A DNA stretch of 64,000 bases. It comes from Madurella fahalii. Its lineage: Eukaryota; Ascomycota; Sordariomycetes; Sordariales. The stretch is taken from the NCBI GenBank assembly GCA_029876055.1, contig CM056874.1, forward strand, positions 5,642,001-5,706,000. Direction: 5' to 3'. Position numbers and translations under genes: made by a program. The notes under the pieces are model-generated. The model did not search any database. It saw only the letters and a program-made list of their open reading frames with translations, and was not told where the DNA came from. Shown piece by piece: positions 53,884 through 64,000 of this stretch. Within the stretch, counting starts at the first letter, position 1. Every line of letters starts with the position of its first letter.

Positions 53884-55457
53884 CGGGGGACTTTCATTGT
53901 TTGTCCTCAATTCATGCGGTTGGGGTTTATTTTCTCGTGACGAACAGCCAGTGCGAGGCTTCTAGGTCGGGGAAATGAAGGTATCTGAAATGGATGGGCG
54001 ATGAAGGATGTCATATTTTTGGTACATCCCAGGATCAAGAGAGGGAAGTCAGGAGAGCCAACGGGGCTCCCAAAACAGGAGTATTTTGCTCAACTCCCTC
54101 GGGAAGAGAATGGTTTTGTGTTTGTTGTTGTTGTTGTTGTTTTTTTGGCGGTTTCGGTTCTGGTTTCAGCAAGGCTGGGAACATGCATGGTCTGGGGAAC
54201 ATTTTCACACGGACAAAGTCAGGGAAAGATATCCGGACAGAGACTAGCCCCCGTGCGTGGGTTGCGGGGAGGAAAGGTGAACGGCTGCGCGGATAGATAT
54301 TGCCTTTCTATTGAGGGATTCGATCCCCTTCGCTTCTTCCTCCCTCTTCTGTTATTTTTTTCATCTTCTCTTCAAAATTCTTTACTTCCTATTTTTTTTT
54401 TTCCTCCTCTCTTCTCATTATTCTTCTTCTGTGTCTGCATTTTTGGGCTGCTTGTTCCTCCGTTTTTTATATACCCCAGATCATACCCCCTTGCCAGTTA
54501 TTGATTGTTGTTGCTCTTGTTCTCTATAACTGTTTATTTATCTGTTACTGTTGCTTTTAAACTTGTGATGCTGCCTGCTCCTTGTAAGATTATCTAATGC
54601 CCCCATGTCCAAGAGCTGATCTGGGCTGGACAGACGAGGGTTGGGACAACAGACTTGGAGAGTTTGGAGGGGTCTTGATCGATTCTGGAATTCAGAAGGG
54701 AGGAAGGTGCTGGGGACAGGGTTTACAAGTAGGCGAGGCAATTGACGGCCATCGGTTCAGAGTTGGCTTTGTTGAGTCTTGGTGGTAGCTTGTTCCGACT
54801 GTGTGCTTGTGCCGACGGGTTTTGAATCCTATCTTGACCCCTGCAGGTGGGGGGTGTGGAAAGGCGAGTGATGTGGTGTTTGATGGTTGGCTTTGTTTGA
54901 GTTGGGGTTGTACATACATGGTGGATTGCTTACAACTACATACTCACCGGGGGAATGTTTCCATTGTATACCATATGCCTCGGAGGCCCTGTCATGTATC
55001 TTGTATCCAACGTACCGACACCTCGGCATGCCCGTGGCTTGTGAATTCTGTCCCCGATCTCAGGGGTGAAACGGTGGGAAAGGGGGGAGAGGCGAGAACC
55101 AACAGTCTCCGGGTAGCTGCAGACAGGAGCGCGAGCTGTTAAATATGGGTTGATTGAACGTCCATAATATCATATTCATTTGATGCCACTTGGATGTGCT
55201 AAGAGCTGTCAAGTCTCCCTGATGTGTCGAGAGAAAATCTTTCCAAATCCGAGTCGTATTTCTTGCATTTCTGGGTGCGAACTGGCGCCGCAAGCGCCAG
55301 CAACAGAGTCGGAATTTAACACAGTAATCGAGACGCGCAATCCACATCGAGCGACAGAGGAGCCCGCATTGTACTCCGACAGGAAGTAGCACATGCGCCC
55401 ATCGCCGGAACTTCTGGTTGAGCAGAAGTCTAGTATTGTCACCGTCGGCGCCTTTCT
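53884..55457. other. Convergent intergenic region
   Basis: About 1.57 kb between convergent genes, including T-rich stretches near 54350-54420. Expected 3' untranslated regions; no gene recognised. Confidence 0.5.
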
Positions 55458-58400
55458 TCATACCCGTCCGTCCCGGTTCGAGCTACGGCACCTCCAACAG
55501 CCCGAGCATGGCTTGGCCTCCTCATCGTCCGCACCGTCACCGTCGTCTTCGGCCTCTTTTGTCTCACATGGGAGTTTCCACGCGTCACAGAATGAATAAT
55601 GCCTCGATGAGATGATGTCCCGGCGTCGCGGTTTTGACTTCAAAGCGGGTGCAACTTCAGGATCCATAGCCTTGTTGCCAACGTTGTCACTCTTGGGCTC
55701 ACTGGACGTGCTGGCAGCATCTTCGTCGACCTTCATGCCCAAACTGAACCGGTAGCGGTCCCTCATGTACGCCTCGCCCAACCGCTGTGCGACGAAGTTG
55801 GCCGAGTGGAGGCTAACCAGCGTCCGCTTGGGCTGTTCGGCCCGCGCCATCATCTCAGCGCACAGGCGCCAGTTCCGGGCAACGATCGTCTTTGGCTCTT
55901 GCTCCGTGCCTTGATCACTCGATTCCTTCTCCACGAAGCTGCTGGGCGGTTTGGACACCAGCGTTGCGATCGGGTTGTCGTATTGGTTTCCCCTCCCGTC
56001 CTGAGATTTGATATTATCAGAACGGAAGCGGTCGTGCGCAAACTCTCCAGGCGTGCGACCGACAGCATTTTCGCAGAATAAGAGGCTCGGGTCAAATTCC
56101 AGCAGAGTGCGGACGAGCCTGGGATCAGCATCGTTGGACAGGATCGTGTGCAGCGGAGTGTCGCCAGCGCCATCAAGCATCCTCAGCGCATCTTTGGCCG
56201 TCTCGGGCGAGATATTGACCAGCATGTTGAAAACTCGGATGGCGGCGTCCACGATCGTGTCGTTTGAGCTCGAGGCTACTCCGTGGAGCCATTGGTGCAA
56301 CGGTGTACGACCATTGTGTTCAAGATTGTTCCGCTCCTTCAGCATTGTAACCAGCAAGTCTCTGTCGAGGAGATCTAGCAGAGGCTTCAGCCGCTTAACA
56401 CATGGCGTGTACTCGAGTGCGGCATGCAGCAGGTTATTCCGGGCTCGATCCTTGGCTGTCTGGTCGGCGCCGGCATTGATGAGAATCTTGACAACATCGG
56501 GTCGGCCTAGTTTACACGCCAGCAGAAGCGGTGTTACACCGTTTGCAGCCCTGACATCAATCGATGACGGATAGGTCTTGACCAGATACGATACTAGTTC
56601 GGTTGCCCGCTTGCGTGGAAAAGCAGAAATGGCGGCATGGAGAACCAAGTCGTCTGCGGGGTGTCAGCATATCTGGTCAACGAGACCCGTTCTGATCCGG
56701 CGCTGCTTACTCTGATCATTAAGCCAACTGGAGATGGCACCATCGAAGCCACCGGGGGCCTGTTCTAGGTGTTTCAATCTCAAGTCGTCACGAGCCGCCT
56801 TTGACTTGACGAAGGTGAGATAGTGCCTGAGAGGGGTGTCGCTGAGGAACCACTCGACACTTTCGATGCGGCCGGCCAGAGCTGCCAGCAGGAGGGGGGA
56901 GGTTTCGGTACCGGCCGGTTTCCGGAGAGCGACACGGCCCGCGGCAGCCCAATCCTTTCTGGGTTACAGAGTTAGCTCATGCTGCAACGTGACAATAAGC
57001 GGACGTGTTCGAGAGCGACGTACTTCTTCTCACCATAGACAGTCAGTCCTTGATAATAACGTGGCTGCTCTTTCAACTCGACGCCCGTGTGTTTGACCAG
57101 ATGTTCTAATGGCAGCCCTGCGCCGGTGCGCTTGATGATCTCCCCGAGAAGCTCTACGCGGCCCAGCTCAATCGCACGTTGAAATTCGATGTCAGGGAAC
57201 CGATAAAAACCAGAGACTTCATCGTCCGGGTCAAGTTTCTGGGCGCTCCAGTGTTCGCCGACGCTGATAAGGAACTTCAGTCCCTGCATGTCATTGTTCG
57301 AGATGACATCTATTCAGGCTCGTTAGTCTCGTGTCTTCTTTCTTCGCGCAAGTCCAGACAAGCACATCAGGTCAGAAACCAGACTTATGTGCTGGCTTCT
57401 CGCTGCCTTGGCAACGAAAGGCGAAAATGTGTATCACGTACCACGTAAAGGTGACGTCCACTCGACCATTTCCTGTGGTTTGGTACGGCTGTTGACCTTC
57501 ATGGACACCTGTCCAACGTTCTCAATGGTAAACTGCGCATCGATGATGTGGCCATAGATGTTCGGTCCAGAATCATCAGTGGCAACAGATTCACCATCTG
57601 AGTACTCCGGATCGTCATGCATGTCCTCCCTGTAGCGCGTCTTTGGCTTTTCTTCGGGGACATATTGCGCATGGGCAATCTCGAGGACAGCTTTTGCGAC
57701 ATCATAATGATGGCGGGAAAATGCAAGCGAGAACGGGTTGTTGCCGCTTTGGTCGTAGACGGCGATCTTGAGTGGCGGCTCCTCTTTCGCGTCATCCCAG
57801 GAGGTCAGCGTGAGCATCTTGATTGTCTCGAGGTCGCCGTTCCAGGCGGCGTTGAACCTCCTTAATGTCAGTACTAACAAGGGCATTGCGAGATGACTGG
57901 AAGACTCACAGCCTGTTATAGGCTTTCTTCCTCGTTTCTGTCTCATCGTTGACATTCAGGAAATAAAAGGCAAAACTGTAGAGCGTAGTCTTCGTCTCAT
58001 CCCGCCGAGATAAACTCATGTGTTGGGGATTCGCCGTGTTGACGCAGTCTCTGAACTGTGGATGGATTTCTACGAAAGGCTTGGCGCCCTTGGCAAGCAA
58101 CGCTTCCTTGACCTTCGTCATTGTACTGATGGCTTTCCCGATGGCGGAAGCTTTTTCTCGAACGCCAGGGGTTTCGGTGGGCGATGTCTTTTGCTCCTCG
58201 TACCTGAGGAGTTGCTCGTGGTAGGAGGCTCGGCGCTGGTCAATATCCTTGGCTACAAGCCAGTGCTGGTAGGACCCGTCTTCGAAGTCGCTGAGGTAAG
58301 TGTCGATACCCTCGGGCAGGCTGGGAGCCTTGGGCAGGCTGTGAGAAGACAGCGCCTCACTCTCCCCGTCGTATTTCCTGAGGGTTTCGAGTTGCTCGTT

Positions 58401-61400
58401 TACAATATCCAAGGCGGATTGGCCGTTGAACTGCGGTCTCCAGCTGTAACCCATGTACTGATGTGAGTGGCAGGTGATAACATTCGGGTCAGCTCCGCGT
58501 TCCAAAAGCTCAAGGGCTATTTCCGGGATTGAAGACCGGAGAGCAGTGATCAACGGCTGTTCCATCATCTCTCTGTAATGGCTTTGGTTGTTCTCAAAGT
58601 TACCTAGCCGGTGCTCCATAACGACGGCTTGTTTCGCCGACTTGAGCCTGTTCCTATTTGTTAGCCTTGGTGCTGCTGATCTCAACGACCCAAAAGGCGA
58701 GATCAAGTGCCACTGGGAAGACAATTGTAGGAGAAGAACTAGGACGCACCAGGTTTCGAAGTCGATATGGGGCACAGCTCCGTGGTCAAGCAACTTCAGA
58801 ACCAGTCCAGTATTCCCTTGCCGAATGGCGACTTGCAGTGGGGAAGTCGAGTGCCCGTAGGATTGACGGAAGGCGATGTGGTTGATCGCCGTCTTAGTTC
58901 CAGTTGGGTCCGACGTCCAGAGTGAGTCGAGCAACGACTCGGCATTCTCCTCGACGAAGCGGTGAAAAGCTGTGATGCCCTTCATGTCCGCTTGAGCTGA
59001 TGTTGCTCCAAGACTGATGAGCGTCTCGACCATCTCTTTCGCCTTGTCCACAGGGAGAGCCAAAGCAAGCACGAGAGTCAGCAACGCATTTTGGGGTTTC
59101 TTCTGATAATCCAGGAGCTTGACCGGCAAGAGGACATCGGCACCGTATTCCTTAGACAGTTAGCATGCGCGGTTGTGTTTGATGATGGGCGCATTGGGTG
59201 GGGTAGCATACCTGAACCAGGGTCTTCACCACTTCCGCATGTCCCTCGACGATTGCAAAATGCAGGGCCGAAAAGGGAATGTCCCAAGCGAGAACGTTGA
59301 TATCGTAGAAGTCCGGGTCCTCCTCGTTCTCCTCGAGCACGGCGTCGTCGACGGGCGCGACCTCCTTCTGCTTGATCTTGACGAACGATCCAGTAGCCAT
59401 GCTCTGCGCTTCATCCTCAGAGCCATCGTTTTCGACAAGCTCACCATCGGACTCGTCATCCTCGTGACCGTCCTGATTTGTGGTTTCACCGTTATCGTTC
59501 TCTGTGGCTGCTGCCTCCCATCGTCGCTGATCTTGCTTTTCTTCGTGTTCGGCTTCATTGGCGACACTCTTGTCCATGAGGATTTTGACAATCTCCACGT
59601 TCCCACGGGCGGCTGCCAGGTGTAAGGCCGTTCTACCGTCAGCAAGGCGTGAAATGAGACGGGCTCCGCCATTGACAAGTGCCCGGACAACCTCAGGGGT
59701 GGAGCTCATAGTGGCGAGATGGAGGGGTGTTCTCCCAGTGTGATCCCGAGTGTTGGGATCGGCGCCTTCTTGCGAGAGCCAGTCGCTGACATGCTCGACG
59801 TCACCATCCACGATAGCTTGGCAAAGTCGGGCAGTATCGCCGATATAGGCCATCTCAGTCCAGCCATCGTCGTTGAGTGGGTTGAAGGAACCAATTTGCT
59901 AATGAGGCGTGTTAGCTGTATCGATTATCGACCGATTTGCCTGGCCGAATTGGTTTGTTTACCTGTCTGCCAGGATCGTCTTTGATGAATGAGATGCTGC
60001 CCGAAACGTAAATTTTCCCCTCCTCTTCCGCAACCTTCTTCTCATCCTCGGTCTGTGGAATAGGACAATATCCACAGCAGTCCTGGGCCACATCTTCGAA
60101 CCGTCCGAACTGCGGAAAAATATCAGCAAAATCAAACAATATTAGCGATAGACCGGCCGGTCTTACAAAGGCGGGATGGCGATGTAGGTAGACTTCTCTG
60201 TCCTCGGGCTGATTCCACTCGGCGTTGAGCACTACAAATTGATCGGCGTCAGTCGGCTCTATCCCGTATAACCGCGCGTCATGTGAACCTACGCAGATCC
60301 CGACTGTAGCAGAGCTTCTCGATCTTTTTGGCGTGGAGTTTCGGGCCGTACGGGATGGTAAAGGTGTGATAGTTGGAAACTTCGTCCTCGGTGAACCAGT
60401 CCGCGACTTCGTCCTCGTACTCTTCCTTGATGTCGCCCGCAGTGGATTTAAAGTGGCGGTGGTAGCGGTCGATCGGAGGACGGCCTCTCTCCGCACGGCG
60501 TCTGTCCTGATATGAGTCTCTCGCGGATGTAGTTGGGAGTCGCTCCAGGATTAGTAGTCTTGCAAGCCCAAGCGTCCGCTGGAAGCTCCGCTCAAAAATG
60601 GTGGGGTCGATCCGGGACCGGTCGAGGTCGGGCCAGTACACCTCAAAGCCTCTGTGGCTGTATTTGGAGAGGCGGTTCTCGTAGGACGGGCTTCGGCGAG
60701 AGAGGTCAATGTGGTTGACTTGGGTCATGTACGACTGCAGAGCACGAGGAGTGCAGTAGACCTGCTTGCCATCGTAGGCAGCACCCGAGCAGTCAATGTC
60801 AAAGCCGGTCAAGATTTCAGAGACGGATTTGTAGATACGGAGCACAATCTACCAAATGGTAAGCTCAGGGCCGCGCGGTAACCCACGGGTTGGGACTGGT
60901 TCCGAACTAACCTGTATGTGGCGAGTTGGGTACTGGCTGCCTGAGTGGGGGTGTTAGCCAGGCCATTTCCTCCTCAGAAAACACGATAACCCCCTCACAA
61001 ACTTACAGATAGTGATCGCATGCTTGGTCCTGACAGTCGTGGTCTCTGTGAGAAGAGCATCACGGACCCGCGTTTCAATGTCTTTGATCTTCTCGATGGC
61101 CTGTTCTTCGGTGAGGCCGTACAGAAACAGGTCGACATCGGAAGCGGGACAGAACTTTTCGTGATAGAACTCGCGAAGCTTGCGCTTGGAGGTGTTGTAC
61201 ATGTCTGGAACCGGAAGCAGGCAGTTGACGACCGAGGATCCGGCTGCAACCACGTTACTCCTGGAAGAGTGTATTAGCCGGCAGGGGACATTCAGTTGAG
61301 AGCCCCGGGTGGCACATACCAGTCGAGTTCGACGAGCGACGACTCAGAGAATACGTTGAAGTTGCGTTGGAAGTCCTTCAGGGACTGGACAATGGCGGGC

Positions 61401-61714
61401 GATCCGTCTGGGCGCCGCACCTCCTTTGTCAAGGGCATGATGTACTTGGACTTTTCATCGTCCGACTCCCCCTTGAGGTTGCGTGCCCTGATCTTGATCT
61501 TGGGGGTGTCGTCGGTGAATAGAGGCAAGACGTTGACGTGGGGATCCTTCAGAAGCTCACTGCCGGGGTCTTGCGCGAAGGCCTCGCGAAGATGGGCCTC
61601 GTACTTGCGGTACGGCTCCAGCAATTCCACCATCGGGGTCTGGGGATGCTGAGCAATGTACTTGACGAGGTCCGCCGGGGGTACCGGCAGGGTTGGGAGA
61701 GCGTCGGATGCCAT
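55458..61714 (-). CDS. Large ankyrin-repeat protein with nucleotidyltransferase-like N-terminal domain
   Basis: Complement of 13 exons: 61714-61320, 61260-61007, 60940-60912, 60848-60293, 60231-60167, 60109-59963, 59898-59212, 59150-58750, 58653-57910, 57860-57442, 57309-57024, 56958-56711 and 56653-55458. All joins preserve frame and give 1808 residues. Residues 133-181 read NVVAAGSSVVNCLLPVP then SDVDLFLYGL, reminiscent of the GS and DxD motifs of nucleotidyltransferase folds (Gly139-Ser140, Asp173/Asp175). The next block contains YPTRHIQIVLRIYKSVSEIL, GFDIDCSGAAYDG and RRSPSYENRLSKYSHRGFEV, a pattern I associate with fungal ankyrin proteins. Ankyrin repeats are evident at about 530-600 (GRTPLHLA, GRTALHLAAARGNVEIVKIL), 680-840 and 1440-1560 (GVTPLLLACKLGRPDVVKIL). 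The C-terminus is acidic, then Cys/Arg-rich. No signal peptide or membrane helix. Function unknown; enzymatic activity is only a hypothesis. Confidence 0.8.
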
Positions 61715-62668
61715 CTTTGGGACGATGAGGGCTTTGAAGCGGAAACCAAGACGGAGTGTCTTTCGAAGAAAGGGCTTAGGATTTCAACACTTCATATGAG
61801 TGCCTCCGACGGAGACAGGTCAGGACTTTTATAAGAAAACACCGCACCCAGACCGCCTATGTGAGAAATGGCTGGAGGCGATCGCACACCTCTGGTCTTG
61901 ATCCCTATTTGGATAAGAGAGCGCTGTTCTGCCTAGAATGGCCAGGGGACCTCCATGCGCGAAGTGGACGCGATGTCCCGTGATTGTCCCGTGCCCAAGC
62001 CAAACCCAACCAAAGAACGAGAGAAGGGATAATTTGAGAGTGTGTGTCACGCTGGTGCCTGAATGACGGCTATCGAGTCGAGGCAGGAGGTGGCTGGTAG
62101 GAAAACTAACTTGTAAGACAATCGATCAGGCAGCGCTGCCGAAAGAGTGGAACAGAAAGCTCAGCTGTCATACTTTGCCAAGACCCGTAACTAATGTACA
62201 GTACCTCAATCCCAAGTTGGGCCGTTATCCGGCCAAAACTGCTCAGACGCAAGGGCCATTGCTGTCTTGCAAGCAGTTGAATCCGAGACTCGGTTGGGGG
62301 AGTCGAGGCGGAAACAATGAGACTTGAGTATCCCGCGAGGTGAAAGTGGGCTGGCAGGTCACAGGAGTTAAGAGAGGGGACTCATCAGCCCCCATCTAAC
62401 CTTGGCCGCGTCTTGAAACCCAAGGACGACTACCCAACCAGCCCCTTCTCGCATTGAGAAGCCGAGGAGAGGGCGCTCTGCGAATTAACGGCGCGGCTAT
62501 ACAATTGCGCGAGTCCCTTGTCCACCAGTCCGGTGCGAAAACCAAATTTCAACTTGATAAATCATGTTGCAGCATCCCCATCCGGTGGGCATATAAACAA
62601 ATGCGGACCTTCCCAGCAGTATCCCCGAACGCCATATTCCTTGATTCTAATGTCCTATCCATGTCCCT
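61715..62668. other. Intergenic region upstream of the ankyrin gene
   Basis: About 950 bp; should include the ankyrin gene promoter and the 3' flank of the V-ATPase gene, as both are on the minus strand. No other gene recognised. Confidence 0.55.
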
Positions 62669-63040
62669 CTATAGTGCGATGGCGCCTCTCCGGTTCTCGC
62701 GTAGGTGCAACAAGCCCTGGAGGCCGCAGAAGACGAGGAATCCCTGCAACAGCCAGTGTCAGCCTATGCTGTGCAGCGCCTGGTGTCCGGGCCACGATGG
62801 TTTGAAAGTGCTCGTGATGGAACCTACCGCGTAGATGATGACGGCCGTAAAAACAGTTCCTGCAACGGCCGGGCCGTTCTCGGGGTCCTCGTCACCGCCA
62901 ACCAGTTCGGGGTGGTTATTCCGGAACAGGATACCTAGGATGGACAGAATGACAATGGCGAATATCGATATGACGACACTGGTGAAGAAATTAGAGCTGG
63001 CGTTATCGAAATCGGGGAAGATGTCGCTCACCAAGACCAT
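62669..63040 (-). CDS. V-ATPase subunit f / RNase K-like small membrane protein
   Basis: Complement of exons 63040-62828 and 62743-62669 (84-bp intron, GTAGGT donor, TTGCAG acceptor) gives 95 residues. Two membrane helices are visible (VVISIFAIVILSILGILF and VAGTVFTAVIIYAGFLVFC) around a polar loop with FRNNHPELVGGDEDPENG. The NH-x(3)-VG and (D/N)DPE(D/N)G-x-AVA pattern and the FLVFCGLQ-RENRRGAIAL end match the yeast Vo subunit f (YPR170W-B) and animal RNase K family, part of the membrane sector of the vacuolar proton pump. The N-terminus is uncertain: the ATG at 63040 is used, but a GTGAGC...CACCAG stretch directly after could be a further intron if an upstream exon exists. Confidence 0.82.
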
Positions 63041-64000
63041 GCTTGCACCGCGCTCACGACGGGCTTCATCCTGCCGGAAATGCGAGGTCGGATCGAGCGA
63101 GTGCACGAGAGCAAGCCTATTCAAGAAGACGCAGCGGAATACTTGTGGAGCGCAGCTTTGCGACTTGTCGCGAGCAATCGCGGTCGAGCTTATCGGACAA
63201 TCGCAGATGTGTTGGTGGTTGGAAACGGCCCGCCGTCGGCTGGGCTGAGCTCCCAGTTGCAGAGGCACCAATCGCCCCACTTTTTAATTCCTAACTTACA
63301 AGGCAGCAACCGCTTCTTGTGGGTCGCGTAAGAAACCGAGTCATCGCCCAGTCGAGCCAGTTCAACAGTTTCTAACTGATGGAAGACGCTCAGGCTTCCA
63401 CTAACCCGCCAAAGCTAGGCATCTCTCGACGATGATTACCAGTAACCCTCGACAGATTTGGAGTGCAACACCGCCAAAAAGCAAACACCCTTTCGCTCAA
63501 TGACAACAAGCCGAAAGCCTACTCAAAAGCCGTGTGCTAACTTTGGCTGTCAAAATATGTAGTGCACATTAGAATAAGGACTTTGCAGAGGCTGAAGGCG
63601 TACGAATTCTCGAACTGCAGCGGGCGTAACAGCTGTTGTGCGGCAAGGTTGTCTATTTTAAAACCTAGTGAGATTACGAAGGTACAAGAGGCGCTTCGAA
63701 GACTGCAAGCCACCGGAATGCTCCTTTCCGCGATTATCGCTCTCTCCAAGGCGGCCGGCCTTACTGGATCGAGTAGATGGCCAGCAGGTTGGTTGGCTTC
63801 TGACAAAGCCAACCCACAGCCAACATGTCTGACGGCTCAATGGACTTGCAGGACCCGAGAGTCTGGTGAAACGAAACGCCAAGATAAGTCGATTTTAGGT
63901 CGATTCGAAACGGGCGTCCTGCAGCCAGGCAGGCGTCCAGACCACCAACCCGAGCACTGGCCACATTCTCTGACCACATTACTTTCAACAGCAGCAGAGA
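63041..64000. other. Terminal region without a recognised gene
   Basis: The last 960 bp contain the upstream region of the V-ATPase subunit gene. Open frames at 63537-63812 and 63658-63882 on the minus strand have no family resemblance. A gene could continue past the window edge, but nothing here shows it. Confidence 0.5.

Noticed and set aside
1..64000. tRNA genes, CRISPR arrays, intact transposons
   Set aside because: No B-box-like GGTTCGANTCC in a plausible cloverleaf, no spaced identical repeats, and no transposase, reverse transcriptase or terminal repeats with target duplications were seen by eye; a tRNAscan/RepeatMasker run would be decisive.

Overview
The window is nuclear DNA of a filamentous ascomycete, most likely a member of the Sordariomycetes and perhaps the Sordariales. 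The reasons are short GT-AG introns of about 50-130 bp with CTAAC/CTGAC-like branch sites, GC-rich coding DNA with C/G at third codon positions, T-rich and A-rich tracts in flanks, and fungus-specific families (ACR3, UPF0592/DUF1765, KAR9, Zn(II)2Cys6 regulator, NRT2-type nitrate transporter, QDE-3/SGS1 RecQ). Genes are spaced by 0.4-3.6 kb, lie on both strands and do not form an operon or an obvious secondary-metabolite cluster. I saw no tRNA, rRNA, CRISPR array or intact transposon.

Layout. 0-9 kb: a triple-KH RNA-binding protein, a small conserved fungal protein, a UCH-type deubiquitinase, a secreted Pro/Asn-rich protein with a hydrophobic glycine-rich tail (reading frame broken near a C run), and an RBR E3 ligase gene with an in-frame TGA between RING1 and IBR. 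9-22 kb: arsenite transporter ACR3, a 3.6-kb gene-poor stretch, a 1388-residue UPF0592/DUF1765 protein, a minisatellite, and cystathionine gamma-lyase. 22-31 kb: a Zn(II)2Cys6 regulator, ribosome-assembly factor RPF2, and a nitrate transporter whose upstream region carries an exact TCCGCGGA (NIT4/NirA-type) site and several GATA sites. 31-39 kb is accessory-looking: a long gene-poor stretch, a possible gene fragment, a DUF1275 membrane protein, a 58-codon ORF with strong coding bias, and a tandem array of about 175-bp units. 39-64 kb: the RecQ helicase, a degenerate repeat patch, an unidentified 583-residue protein, a KAR9-type protein, a 13-exon ankyrin protein with a nucleotidyltransferase-like N-terminus, and the V-ATPase subunit f/RNase K homologue.

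The genes are mostly independent housekeeping functions: RNA metabolism, ubiquitin handling, ribosome assembly, DNA repair, sulfur and nitrogen assimilation, arsenic export, spindle positioning and vacuolar acidification. Exon boundaries were worked out by hand from splice consensus, frame continuity and remembered family patterns; no search was run. The points most worth a second look are the two neighbouring broken genes (6.2-8.7 kb), the 58-codon ORF and tandem array at 37.4-39.0 kb, and the ankyrin protein with the SDVDLF motif.
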